In this document: one piece after another, positions 50,739-63,700 of the stretch | Layout of the letters: each line of letters begins with the position of its first letter | How positions within the stretch are numbered: position 1 is the stretch's first letter | Source: Rotaria socialis | Taxonomy: Eukaryota; Rotifera; Eurotatoria; Philodinida; Philodinidae | Reading direction: 5' to 3' | NCBI GenBank assembly: GCA_905331475.1 | Contig: CAJNYU010002384.1 | Span: forward strand, 62,001 to 126,000 | Length of the DNA: 64,000 nt | Program-made: the position numbers and the translations under genes | The notes under the pieces: generated by a model | Database searches by the model: none | Told to the model about the DNA's origin: nothing | The model's input: only the letters and a program-made list of their open reading frames with translations

Positions 50739-51847
50739 CGGTATTGGAAGCAAAATCTAAACATGTCAAATACGACTTGAGCATTTACTATGATTCGTTC
50801 CCTATGTACATATTCTCAATGAAAATAAAAATGTATACAATGTCAATAGTGAAATAAAAATCGTCACATACTTTTTTTATTTTATCAAAATCAGTTGTTT
50901 TCCACTTCCTTCTCTATCTCTCGTTTTTTTGTCTTGTTAGCTGTCTGTCTGTTTCAATACGGATCTTTACCCTACAAACGTTGTTCTAGTTTCCATGCAG
51001 AAGATATACAACGATAGGCTAAGTCAACAAATAACGAATATGAAGATTCTTCTTTTCTCTTTTTTCCACCCCGTTTTCTATATCATGCTGTCACCGAGTA
51101 TTGCTGTCTTGAGAATATCTAGAAGTAATCGTACAATTCTTGTTGACGAGAGATTTTTCTTCTTCCACATACATACAACACACGTATGATGTAACGGAAG
51201 GATAACAAAGATAGAAAAGAAATAGAAAATAGAATACAAGGAAGTTATACATTCCTATGCTACTTTTTCCTTTTTCTGATCGATACCAATAATTCTTCTA
51301 TTATGTATGACTGCTGCAAAGCATGTAAGACAAACAAAAATAATAGTAACTTACTTGTTGTTGATCGATGTTGCTATTTGTAATAGTACTAGAAGCAGGG
51401 CTACCATTTACTACTGGATATTTTTTCTTTAGTGAACGTTGTTTTCTTTCATCACTATTACCACTTAAGCCAGGAGTAAATTCACCAGTCGATGGAATCG
51501 AAGATAGACCACTACGTGGACTTGAAGCTGTTCGTGGTACAGGCGAAACAGGTGGTGAATCGAAATGTTGTGGTTTAGAAAATCCTCCACCTCGTGTTGT
51601 ATAAGTCTAGATAAAAGAAAAGAAAAACTCATGTAGATAAATATCCTATTTCTTATTTCGATTTTTATTACACACAAACCTTCGGATATGCGACAAGATC
51701 AGGCATTTTACTATTTGTTCGAGCACTCTGCAAAGCACCATAGAGTATTGTACGTGTATCTGATAATGAGAGCCATTGCAAAAATAAATCATTAACCATC
51801 TTTGTGATGGGTATAGATGTATTCCCAGTTGCCGTTGAGTTGTTCAT
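46439..51847 (-). CDS. PPP2R3: PP2A regulatory subunit B'' (PPP2R3 / PR72-PR130 family)
   Basis: Targets and regulates PP2A holoenzyme through calcium-responsive EF-hands. The family core begins [11 protein letters not shown] (exon 49481-48873) and continues [12 protein letters not shown], then [133 protein letters not shown]-hand loops are [12 protein letters not shown] and [12 protein letters not shown]. It ends [12 protein letters not shown] at 46439. There are two 5' ends: exons 51847-51680 and 51606-51355 (phase 0), or an exon starting at 50160 and ending 50013 (phase 1) followed by 49900-49653. The second encodes [16 protein letters not shown] and a Cys-containing stretch resembling the PR130 N-terminus. 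Both routes join exon 49481 in phase, but the upstream pair cannot be spliced into the 50160 exon without a stop. Confidence 0.93.
50350..50369. repeat. (GT)n microsatellite in a PPP2R3 intron
   Basis: Ten GT units upstream of the alternative first exon at 50160. Confidence 0.95.
50697..50735. repeat. (AT)n microsatellite in a PPP2R3 intron
   Basis: About 17 AT units bordered by atac/gtat. Confidence 0.95.
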
Positions 51848-52694
51848 TGTATATATTTATATATTTGTATAAATTCTATATTTGACAATGCCAATATCAA
51901 ATGGGCGACATTTATATCTAAGAGAAGAAATTAACTAATTGTCATTTTGATTTTAAAATATTAAAAAGAAAAAAACTCAGAAATACAACAAAAAATTTTA
52001 ATCATTACACTTTCTACACTTTTATATATCAGTTTATTTATTTATAATGCAAAAAAAGACAAAAAAAAATGATAGCCAAACGAAATAAATAACGAAAACG
52101 ATATTCAACGAATGATGTACAAGCGGATGTGAATGATTCATTGTGTCATTTTCATAACGAATCCACTCATGCACTTGTTACGTTCATTTTTGCGAGAACT
52201 GAGTTAACGCAAAAATAATTACATAAACAAAAATGTACTTTGTTTCGAATGTTTTTATATAATATTTTCATTGTGATTATTTTTGTTATTTCCATTTTGC
52301 AGATACCAGTAATGGGCGTCATCTTTTGCAAGCAGAGAAGGGTTTGGCAACTTAAGCGAAACGCCCTGCGTAGTAGCTATTACCGATAGATTTAAGCGTG
52401 CTAACAAAACCCATCTGTTGAAATGATTAATTAGCATATTCCCTCTATTCATAACTGTTAAAAAAATACAAGTATTTTCATGAAAATAACTTGTGAGCCG
52501 TGCAACAACACGCACGCATACCGACACTGTATCACATTCATTCAACATGGGATGCTAGATGTCGTCCTAGAAGAACACAATAGAAAAGCAAAAATTAAAC
52601 TTCACTTCTATTTTCTTCGTACTACATAAAATCATATGTATATATTTAATAAAAAAATCACCAAAAATAAAAGTAACATAAAAAGAAAAGAAGT
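51848..52694. other. Spacer between PPP2R3 and the UBASH3-like gene
   Basis: 847 nt holding the PPP2R3 promoter (the 5' UTR starts just above 51847) and the 3' UTR of the next gene. The frame at 52255-52548 has no recognisable features. Confidence 0.5.
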
Positions 52695-55176
52695 TCAAAA
52701 TTCATCGCCATAAAATGAACTACGACGAAATATCCATTTCTCACAGTTATTATCGGTTTTCTCAATGACAGTCATCTAAATAAAGCATTTCATAAACCGT
52801 TTGTAAAAATATTCAAAAATTTTATTATCTACTGTAAGAAAATCAACATTTCGAATAACATGTGGCAATGTATCCGGACGAAATTTTCCACCACATAATT
52901 TACGGGTACATGTTTCTAAATTCGGTGCATGTGCTAAATAAAAAACAAAACCAAAAGAGATTTTTTCATGTTTCAAGAAGTTGAAAAATCGCAAGCGCAA
53001 TCGTACCGACAAATAGAATATGTACATTTTGCTGTGGTGAAGTTTGTCCTTGTTGAATGTTGTTAATATATTCTTGTTCATGCATTTTTAGTATATTTGC
53101 TGTAACCGCATGACAACGTTGATAAAATTCTAATTCATTTTCAAGATGAGATAAATCAACCATCGACATTTGTTCATGATAATTCTTATCAATAACATAT
53201 TTATTTTCTAATAACTCTTTTTTTGTCATAAATCTTGGCATTGTTAAAGTATCGTTGTTGCCATCCGCTGTATACCAACCGGTACATTCAAATATACCTG
53301 GTTCAATCCTTAGGAAAAGAAAAAAAGAGTTCATGTTTCTTCCTTTGAATCGATAAGTTTTATTTTTACCGCATTTTAAGTTTATTTTGTAATTGTAAAC
53401 CTTCAAGAACCTTGGCAGCTGTTTGAACACAACGAAGTGCTGGAGATGAATAACAGTAATTAATATGAATACCTTTTTCTTTTAACACAGTGCCTATTGA
53501 AAAGTAAACAACCGAATAGTTATATATGATAGCATATCTATATAAATAGATTTATTTACCTGTATGAAAAGCGTCTTTGAGACCTTTGTAAGTTAGCGGT
53601 GGATCAAGATCGAAATCACGAATTGAAGCACGAAATGGTAATGTTTCTCTATATTTTATTGAAAAGAAAAAGAATATAAGATAAACATGAATTCATATAG
53701 GTGGGAAAAATCATTTTGATTAGATTTATCTCTTAAAATTCAAATGGTTTATCTCAGCCGGGAGAGAGAGAGAGAAAGACATAGGTCTATTTATGAAATC
53801 GAATCTCTACAGCACATTTCTTGTTAGTACTTTGAATAACATTTCGATTATAAAATAATGTTTCTCCCTTCACACATAATTGGCGTTTTAAGTTCATCAT
53901 GATTTTTTTTATTATATGCTTATCAAGCCTTGTGTCTAGTAGTGGCGTCAGTATTTCAACTCAGAGTAGACTGAAACTGCTCCTGACGTCGTCGCTACTC
54001 TTTTGTCCGATCGAATCATAGTATTAAAATAACTCAAAAATTCATTACTTTTAACTTACGGCAAGATTGGTGAAAAGCGACAAAAATTTCCATTTTTATC
54101 AAATGCTTGTCTTAACCATTGCGATGAATAGTATCGATCAAGTCGTTCACCATGTCGAAGTACTAATAATCGTATTGGACCCTGCGTAATCGGTAACGGA
54201 CTCATTGTTGGATAAGCTGTACCACGTTCTTCATCAATATTTAATACGGGACCTTTCTGTTGACTGTTTAAGATTGTTTGTGAATGCGTACGATTTCTTG
54301 GCGCATATGATGATGATGTTTTAAAGATTTTTCGTATAAATGTACGTACACCATGCTTTTCTTTTGTTTCAGCAGTGTTTGCATTGGTTGCTGGCAGTTT
54401 TGAATTCTTGTTTCTTATTGATAAAATAAAAGATGGCAGAGTAATAGTTGATGTACGACTACTTGTTACTGAACTCGTACGAAATTCACTTGATCCCATC
54501 GTATGTGTAAAATTAGTTATAGATGAAGAATCTGACGGACGACGATCAAAATCAGCTGTTTCCAATACTGAAGCATTCGATGTTGGATGACATGTTTCAT
54601 TGTCGAATTCACCATCGAATGTTATAGTTATTCGTGATATGGATTGAGCCACTTTATCGGATGACTGTCTCAATGATGAGACACCTGAATCCGTATCGAT
54701 ATCCTAAAATTAATCAATTATTTACATTTCAAATTGAAAAATATGATATCGAAGAATTTCTTCAAGGTGATTCTTTTCGTGATCCAATCAAAGAAAAGTA
54801 AACTGCTTTTTAACTTAACATACGATCAAACGCGTCAAATGACGCATGTGATTTCTGTCAGTATAATAAAATAATATGATCATATTTACACTTTTTTTCG
54901 CTTTTATAACTTTATTTTTCTTTCCGATGAGTTATAAAAATAATTAATTTTTTTTTGTAAAGAAATAATCTTAGCAATTGAAAGTAAATTAAAAATCAAA
55001 ATAACCTTTGTTTCAGTAAGAAGATCAAGATCTTCCATCTGCTGAATAATTCGTTCATGTCGAGAATCGCATTGTGCGTTTATTGATTGCGTGTTAGTTG
55101 TATCGTGCGACTTTTCTTGTTCTATTTCTGGAGAAATTCGTTTGCTCTCCTTTGTCGCCAAATCATCCTTGCTCAT
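52695..55176 (-). CDS. UBASH3/STS-like histidine phosphatase (phosphoglycerate mutase fold)
   Basis: Seven exons (55176-55006, 54703-54060, 53648-53560, 53493-53370, 53308-53007, 52933-52833, 52775-52695) sum to 1512 nt, 503 aa. Residues 1-225 are Ser/Thr-rich and disordered, with no UBA or SH3 domain visible. From about 230 the 2H-phosphatase domain runs: RLLVLRHGERLDRYYSSQWL (catalytic RHG with the following ER), LPFRASIRDFDLDPPLTYKG, YCYSSPALRCVQTAAKVLEG, KMRIEPGIFECTGW, then ILFVAHAPNLETCTRKL with the second catalytic His, and a short end EKWIFRRSSFYGDEF. This order and the SPALRCVQTA and EPGIFE blocks match UBASH3A/B, which dephosphorylate Syk/ZAP-70-type kinases. Invertebrate members of this branch often lack UBA/SH3 and their substrates are unknown. 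All catalytic residues are present, so it is probably active. Confidence 0.9.
53761..53778. repeat. Short (GA)n tract in an intron
   Basis: About seven GA units between exons 54060 and 53648 of the UBASH3-like gene. Confidence 0.85.
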
Positions 55177-57432
55177 ACCTTGTCGTCAATCAATATATAT
55201 TTCCTTTAAATACAAATAAATACTCCAATGGTGAAAAGTAAATACAAATAGACGGGAAAAAAAACGAATTAATTTATATAAGAGTGACATTTTATGATAA
55301 AGAATTTAAAAGAGAAAAGAAAATGTTTTTCTACCATTTCGATCAAATGATGATGATGTCAATAATATTCATAATAAATGGAGATGCGAAAAGAAAAAGC
55401 GAGAGACGTTAAACTATGAATACGAATGGAGCTTTTTTTGTACCCTTCAACGGGAGACATCGACAGTATAAAAATCAAAAGAGCAAGCAAATGTGTGAGC
55501 ATATAAACTCAGTCATGTGAAGAGAAAAAACATACAATATTATCATTTAAATGAGAAAAAAGTGTACCAAGGACTGTCTATCAAAAAAAGAAATCTTTTA
55601 TCTCATTTTTCGTGTGCAAGTTGAAAAAGATTTAGTAACATTTCGAGTTGAAATATAGATATAATTGTTTGCACTAAAACTAGCTCAAATCTAGTCATCG
55701 TATTGAATATTTATATCAGAACAATCACGTATTCATATTCAATAATTGAGAGACGCATTATTCATATTTTTTTAAATACGTTATATCTATTGTTGATCAT
55801 GCTGATTAATTTATATTTCGACAGTTATGAATATGTCAATCTCATATAGAAAAATAAAACTGAAGGGACAACCTGTCTAAGAATCATGCAATAATGTCGA
55901 GGATATTTTTCCCCTAGTAAAAATAATATTGAATCTAACAGGAAGATCTTAGTAGATGCTTTGAATTTTGAGTGTGTCCATTTCATCGATTTCTATGCGA
56001 TTCGGGTTACTTAGACTACTAGGATCGTAACTTTTGGATGAACGGAGGAAGTGACTTCGTCCCTGGCTGTTAACCTCATTCACGAAGCATCGTTCTCGAA
56101 AAACAGTTTACCGAGAGGAACGTTTTTACTGTCTTCAGTGCTGGTTGGCACCCTCTGTTTTGTTTACTGGTGGCCTACTTATGAATATCATAAATAGTCA
56201 TGATATTTTTTATTACTTCGAGTGATTCCTTTCTTCGTAGATGTTTTTTTTCAGGTTACCTAAGGGTAGACGTAGAAAATTGGTTGATTTGTGCCGTGTG
56301 CGATACGTGAATGAAAAAATCTCGAGCTGTCACAACATTAATTCAGTGATATCTTCCGCTATGTAATAAACGTTCGATAATTATTTATTAATAGCCTGAA
56401 AATAAACAGAATAAAATATATTGTAATAAAAACGTCATAACGGTAAATATATACGTTGTAGAAATAAAGACTTCTTGCACTTTTCGATTGACGATCAACA
56501 AGTAAATGATCAATTTAACGTGACCCGATTGATACCGCTGGTGAACAATTCATTGTTATACAAGTGCTCTCAACAATCCAATAGAAGTATTTCGTTGTTT
56601 GATTATAAATTAAATAATAAAAGCTTGCCTAATTAAAATTCCGTTTTTAAACTTTTGACATTACTTTTCAAACGTTACATTCATTCATTCATTTTCATTT
56701 TTCCACATCATAATAAGATATATCGACATTCTAAACAAATTCCTGGTAAAATCAGTGGAAGATAGGACAAAAATAGTGAGATTGCTGTATGCGAACTCTA
56801 GGTTTTATATATATAATAATGAAAAGTACGAAATAAGTCACTGATGACTATTCATCCAAGCCTTCTTTTTATAGGTCTCTCCAAAGCATAACAAATTAAA
56901 TGAACATTTCCATCCTGCTCGTGCAAGTTAATCCCTTCCCGCTGAGTTGCCACGTCTGCTTGTGCTCTTTGTTTAAATACAAATATCACAATGATATTTA
57001 AATGGAAATATGAAAATGTCTTCATAAGAAAGACATCAATTATGTTATGTATATATAAAATAACAGCTCTATACGAATCATTTACTAACTCAATATAATG
57101 CACGTATCAGTCGAGAATAGAGTCACAAAAGAACTCATTGGCATTTTAAACTCAATTTAATGAACTAATAGTTGCAGAAGACTTGTAATGTTCAGAAACA
57201 TTGTTTAAATATAAACTCTAAAGAAATGGATAGCGAACTCAATGAATTGAGAATACGTGTTTCAAATTTATTACTGTTCATCCTCCAGCAATTCGTTGTA
57301 GGAAAACAAAATCATGAAAATTTGGGTGTGACTGTGTACCATTTCTCTTACCCCTAACTATCTTCCACACGCATCGACCCACAATTGAACACGTTGGTAG
57401 ACTGATGAGTTTCAATCGAAGATGCAGACCCA
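55177..57432. other. Intergenic region with one GC-richer stretch and a gene scrap
   Basis: The first part is the promoter side of the UBASH3-like gene. 55970-56180 is noticeably less AT-rich than its surroundings but has no long open frame or paired ends; it may be an old repeat. An exon-like fragment at 56852-56966 is listed separately. Confidence 0.45.
56852..56966 (-). pseudogene. Isolated exon-like fragment, unknown origin
   Basis: After an acceptor-like aaacaaag the frame reads AQADVATQREGINLHEQDG and continues with VHLICYALERPIKRRLG to a stop. The composition looks protein-like and less AT-driven than the flanks. There is no start codon or partner exon and no recognised domain. Probably a remnant of a larger gene or repeat. 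Confidence 0.2.
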
Positions 57433-57555
57433 TGTTGCGAATACCGGATCAATTTTTGCGGTAAACCGCGGTATTTATCCGTTTTGCGGTAATGGGAGCC
57501 GGTAACCGGATCGGTAAAACCGCGGTTAACCGCCGATTTTCATGCGGTTTTTATT
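57433..57555. repeat. CCGCGGT-rich palindromic island
   Basis: GC-rich patch in AT-rich DNA, containing the inverted pair GCGGTAAACCGCGG (57458-57471) and CCGCGGTTAACCGC (57520-57533; 13 of 14 bases complementary). Several other GCGGT, CCGGTAACCGG and CGGATCGG words surround it. It can form hairpins. Function unknown. Confidence 0.7.
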
Positions 57556-57632
57556 ACATGGGGATACTTCAGATGTAGAAATGAAAGAAAAACTCATGAG
57601 TTATTGGAAAAATAAAACCGCTTCGTTTAGCA

Positions 57633-59551
57633 CCCAGGCCCAAACGGTACGGTGGGAAACTGTTGATTCCGGTGAAATTCCGGCAAAAACATGAAAGCAA
57701 TATTCCGGAACCGGTTGCGGCTACCGTTTACGGTTTTTTCCCTGCTGATTCCTGTAACCGGATGAAATGTCAGGATCCCGCTGCCGTTCCCGGCAAGGCT
57801 CCTGAGAAGAGTTCCGACGCCTTTTCACAGGAGCAGGATCCGAACTACGTTCCTTCCGTTTCCAATTCGATTGCAACTCCCAGATCCGACAGTTTTAATT
57901 TTCTTTCAGACGGTTTAATCCCGCAACCAGAAACGATAGGATCTATTCGAAAATGTATTCTTTATAACTACATGGCTGTAATACCTTACAATTCCATACA
58001 AACATTGATAAAGATTTTGGCTCTCTTCAAAACATTGAACTAAATTGGCCATGAAGTCATTCTTAAAGCAGTTTTAAGGAGTACGAATTTAACAGTAGTG
58101 TGAGAACAAGCAGATTGGATACAAAATATCGCGCAAGAGATTGCACAACTCAAAACCCACTGCTGAGAGCAATAGTTGAGTAGAGACCGCGATAGACTAT
58201 TGAATTGTGTCTTCAAATTGGAAGATATTATTTAGCGCAAATAATCTCACGCGACAATGCACGATAACTAGGTAAACGGAAACACTACTGAGCTGATGTA
58301 AATTAATTTAATTGCTAGATTTCAAAAACATCTGATACAAAAAAACCGGCACCATACAAAACCAATAAATTACACGTCCATCTCTGGAAAGTCTAAAAAC
58401 CGACAAAATACTCAAATCTTATCATTTTAAAGATCTTCAAGCATACCTACCACAGATACGAACGGAATGAGACAGGTATGCACTGGAGCAAAAAGACCAT
58501 TCTCTCCGAATCAAACCGAGTTAGATATGTCAAAAAATAGAGCGCTCACAAACAAAAGTATTGAAATGCTAAAACAATCTTCAGACTGTATAGCAGCCGA
58601 CCATCATCTATATATATATGCGTGTTCGACACTTAGACGTTCATTCACTCGTTCATGCAGCTACTAATAAAGTGCCTTCAAGATTGGCTGAGACTCTTCA
58701 GACTGACCTAGCGATACATGAACACGTTGAAGATCACCAATCGATACACATGAGGGAGCATTCAAAGTTCCAACCCCAGATGCGCAACACACCTGTTCAG
58801 ATAAGTCACAGGTAACACTTCGCATACTTTTTTTTGTACCAAAACTTTCTCAAAATCATTCCAACTCCATTTCTAGTATTAATCGATAATAATTGAAAAC
58901 AAGAATAGACATAGAACTTTGGACTTGTTCTAGATCTTCCTTGAACAACATTTACAATCAGTGTCGCACTCCCCATGAGCAGCATATTATCTAATTAAGG
59001 TAAATGGAACAAATCACCTTCAAAGATCTTTATTAGTAAAATCATGATTTCGGGCTTAAATCAAGCTCGAATTGCAGCGTTTATTCGTAGAAAGATCTTA
59101 GAATATGATTTTCTATTGATCTGGATCTTTTAATCACAGAAATACCCTATAACTAAGGCAGTCACAATAAAGATCTCTAGTTATCTTTGTAAATCTTTCA
59201 TATTTGTTTCCGGATGCAGAATCGTGAGCTTCGTTGTGCTTCCAGTTTGCCCCATCATTATCCTTTACTTTTCCGTTTTGGATGTGAAGGTTTCCGATGG
59301 CATTCCTGATTTCCTCCTCCCTGTTCCTCTAGGATCATTATATGTTCCTTAGAGTTTCCTGTGACTGGATTTGCGAGGAAGTTAAGGATTCAGGGAACGG
59401 TTTTTCCCGGGTGGAATACTGCTTCCACTTCCTATTGTTTTTCCTGCAGGATCGGAGAGGAAAGACTACGGAACCGGTGGGAAATCACTGGAAAGAAGCC
59501 GTTTCCAGGCCGGTTCCGAAAGGATCTGGAGACCGGAATCATCGACCTGGG
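57633..59551. mobile_element. Second CCCAGG-ended DNA element, about 1.9 kb
   Basis: It starts CCCAGGCCCAAAC and its right-end complement reads CCCAGGTCGATGATTCC, which matches the right end of the 22768-23534 element at 15 of 17 positions. The trinucleotide GCA directly flanks both ends (57630-57632 and 59552-59554), compatible with a 3-bp target duplication. Its outer parts (57640-57900 and 59210-59550) are GC-rich and crowded with degenerate GGAACCGG/TTCCGG words; the middle is AT-rich. No transposase was recognised, so it is non-autonomous if real. The left end matches less well than the right, so the boundary there is less certain. Confidence 0.5.
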
Positions 59552-60793
59552 GCAGTTTGAATTTTATAATAGAACTTTATATTCGTCTTGTATTTTTGTT
59601 GTATTTTGCTGATACGATTTATTTTCTTGTGATATATTTATTGCTGACTAGTTCTTGATAAACTCAGGCCATATCTATCCAATAAATGATATTAATAATT
59701 AACTTTTTTTATAAGTTACAAAACTTTAGAGAGTGTCAGTATAATAGGCTCCGTATGACTCCTGATAGTTCGTCTCTTAAAACATTTTTGGTTACTTTCC
59801 TGACAATTGAATTTGCCCTCATGGAGCAAAAAATCTGGATAAAACGCTGCAAACGTGGTTTTCGGAGTGGCAAAATGTCAAATGCCTCTCCGCTCTATAA
59901 ATCACTGATCTATACTTTGGTTATCGAAACTGTATATTTGTGCGAGCTACAAATTATAAAAACCAAGAGATCAAAATTATGACGATCGCTAAGATAAAAT
60001 TCGAATAATGTATTATTAGACCTACCCACATTTCAAGGGATATTACTGAGTAGTTGGCGGAGCCAGGGGATATCAAGATGGTTAGTTTATTCCCTGCTGA
60101 CATTTGAGTTCTCGTAAAGAGATTTTTCAAAGATGTATTTTACCCTTCCGGGGAGTGGATGAACACTGCAGTCTACATTAAGAACTTGCAGCCTTCCGAA
60201 TCCGAAATTCTTGCTCTGGTATTGCACTGAATCAAAACATATTTTCTACACGAAACTGAGTTTAATCCATTTTTAATTTATTTGAATCAATTTCAATTGA
60301 TTCTTAAAAATTTTCAACGGCTCTTATTGATTTTAATCGATCACTAATGTAATTTCAAAATCTTTACTAGAAACATAGGACTTCTCAGCTTTACACTATA
60401 TCTAGATGACGTTGATTACGTCATTGAAGTCCAGTGATAAGTTGATAATTTATGATAAGCATTATTAAAATCGATTAAAAGATAATTCTAGATTAAAATT
60501 GTTTAAAAGTTAATGACACATTAAAACTAATTGAAAGGTAAAAATAGATTACAATCGATTATCTTATAGTTAAAAATCTATTACAGTGGGGCAGTTATAA
60601 CGTTATAGTTGAATCATTTCTTAACATTAAAAAATATTATAATGGATTTATCAAATAATCAATTATAATCGACTTTTACAGAAAAATCAATTTTAATCAA
60701 TGTTTCCAATTCAAATAATGACTAAACTAGCGTTATAATCGTACCCTTTAAATAGATTTCTAATCATATAAGAATCAATTATAATCAAATTTT
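59552..60793. other. Downstream flank of the RdRP gene
   Basis: AT-rich. 60230-60790 contains many short variants of 'aatcgattataatc' and 'ttttaatcgat' in both orientations, suggesting a decayed low-complexity repeat. No gene seen; the frame 59686-59982 has no motif. Confidence 0.5.
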
Positions 60794-63700
60794 TCACTTT
60801 TTTCTTTTATATGTACTATTTTTAGGTACAGCAGAAATATTTTTTCGGTTGTTTTTCTTTTTCATCTGTCTCCTTCTTTTTGGATTCGATTCGGCATTGC
60901 TTTGAGTTTCGTCGTAAATTTCCAATAAGACAGGATAGGCTATCCAAGCGAAACTAAATAGCTCTTTGAAACCTTTTGGTTCTTCGGTTTGTTGATTATT
61001 TGCCAACGTGTTTGGTTTGTTCTTTTGACTTTTTCGATATTTGTTGATTTTGATTATCCATGTTTGATAAGTGGCACGGAACCAAGCGGATGCTTTTTTC
61101 TTTGCTTCCTCCAATTCTGATTCCTTGTCATTAAATTTTAACAAATCAATCTGACCTTTCCAAGTTAATTTTTTCGATACTTCAGACCATTTCACTTGTT
61201 CATCTTGTGATTCATTTGCCACTTGATAGAATTCTTCCCAAAACAAATGTAAATATCTAATAAAAGCGAGCAAATCAAAGAAAAATTATGAGCTAATGCG
61301 CTTACTTTTCTTGTATAACTCTGTAAGCATGTACAATATCATTTCTTAAATCGTACAAGTTTTTCGTTTCGTTTGCATATTGTCTTGAAGTAAATTGAAG
61401 AATATAACCCGAAACAACTTCAGCTTCATTTCTAATACCATACTGTCGCATAAGTCTTTTCAAATCTCGATCATATTCACCTTTGACTATGCGCGCATCT
61501 TCCATATATGTATCACTTCCATTAACAGTGAAAGATTGATAAGGAAATGATGATGTAGCTTTAATTTCTTCTTCCAAATTAATATATAGATTACTTTGGT
61601 AACTGGCAACTTTATCATAAATTATGCCAAGAACTGTTGTTGACTTATAGGACTCCTTGTCTTGCTTTTCCATATAATGTGGATACTTAAGGGGACGAAG
61701 TTCAGATGTAAGACGAGGTGCATTAATTCCCTTTTTAGCAAAATCAACAGCCACACTATGTAAAATCGATGATAGATTTTTATGTTCTTATTTTCAAAAT
61801 TAGAACTTTATTTTAATTAAAGTTTGACAGCTATGGCTTTTAGAAGACCCACGTCCAAGAAAACAGTGCGTCAACTGCCGTAAACGGTATAAAACGTTGA
61901 AAAAANGAAAAAAGCACCATTTTCCATCAGCTCGGAAAACGACGAATATAGTGTTAAAAACGATGAGTGTTTGCTAGCGAAAAAAGCGGTCGTAAAACGA
62001 GCTGACGGATTACGGCGAAATAAGGTGAAAATTATTGCCTTATTACGCCGTTTTATAGCTGTTTCAGGCCTTTTAAGATGCTCGTTCCGACGGTCGGAAT
62101 GATTGTCCTCGTGGCAATTAAAGAAGATTGCACACTGAATGATATTACTCGGGAAAATGAAGATGTATCTTCGAAATATTAAAATGTAAGAGAGCTGTTT
62201 TTCAGGCATCAGGTTTTACTGAAAAGTTCACTCTATGTATAGCTCACAGCATGAAACCTATACTAAACTGCTTGAGATCTTCCACAAACAGTGAGAGTTT
62301 GATTTTTTAATTTTCTAAGAGCTCAAAGAACTGATAATTTTGTATACATTCTTTACTAAAACATATGTACCAATAAGGGTGTAGTAACACATCGTAGTCT
62401 TAAAATATAATAATTGCAGGCTGCTTTTGTGAGTGATATTACTCCTGTATTAAATCAGTCTTATTTTTCACATAGTGGAAATGTTCACTGTATTTTTAAT
62501 TTAACATACCTGTGCATTCTCGCTAATTGCGAGCATTTATCATGTTTGAGACCGTTTTCCAATTGATCGGCAAAAGCCAAGTGTCTATTGGCAATAAGAC
62601 CGAGACTATAAGCAAAAATTGATGATTAAAGTTTTCATAAAGTGTTTTTAAGGCTAACTTGTCAGCTGCAATATATTCACCGAAAAAATTACACACATCC
62701 TTAATGGTATATTGAACATTTGTTTGTGATTGTGTTTCGATATTAGCTTGGTCTTCTTGATCTTGATAATCAAATGGTTCTTCATTTTTTGAAAATATTA
62801 ACTTTGGATTACAACTTATCCAGAATGTATCACCATCCAGATCTCCTCCCGACATTTCCATTGGATGAGGACGAGGTCCATTCATAGGAAAAACAATCAC
62901 ATTTTTCAATCTGTGCAAAGCTGGTATATCAACTGCGGTTAGCTTTCGTATATCACCTTAAAAAATAAGAACAAAAACTAAACGTTAATCCATACAAAAA
63001 AACTAATAAAAGTCGATTGAAATATATACCGGGATGAAAACATGGGTTTCGGGTTACTACTACGGGACCTTGTAGAATTTGTTTTTGAGGATCATCTGGT
63101 CGATGATGACTATTGTCTATTTGAATAAAAACTTCACCATATTTAAGTGTTTGTGTTTCGTCTATTACTCCCAATAAAGACCATGCATCTGGCACACGAA
63201 GTTTTGCTTTTGTTCGCAATTCTTTCACAAGAAATGCTTTCAAAGCAAAAAGAAGCTGGCGAGCAAACGGGTCTTTTTGTTCGCCTAAACTTTTTAAATA
63301 TGCAAACAGAAATGCATGACATCCATTGCCACCAAATTCATTTAATTCTTTTATTGCTGCCTGCGTCTCATGTGAATTTCCTGTTAATGCTTTTAACTGT
63401 TGTAACATTTTATCTTGCAACGAAATAAAAACATCATCGGGAATTCCAAGAGATGATAGAAGAAGAATAATTTGTCTATTTAGATAAGCAACTGACGGGC
63501 TAAGTGACGTACGTACAACATCAATGGAAAAAGTATTTGCATCGAATTTTTTCATGGATTCGCGAAAGTAGACGTCTACATCAGAATCCGTGATGCGATT
63601 AGCAATATCCAAGCAGACCATGCCTACAAGCAATTGTTTTACAATGAAGTCTCAACGCATTATTAAGATAAAACAGTACCTTTATAGCCTCCGCAACGAA

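Noticed and set aside
62523..62659. RdRP frame continuing past 62659 to a stop (VSVLLPIDTW...)
   Set aside because: This reads through a short intron; splicing 62659 to 62605 restores the conserved LGLIANRHLAFAD block, so there is no truncation.
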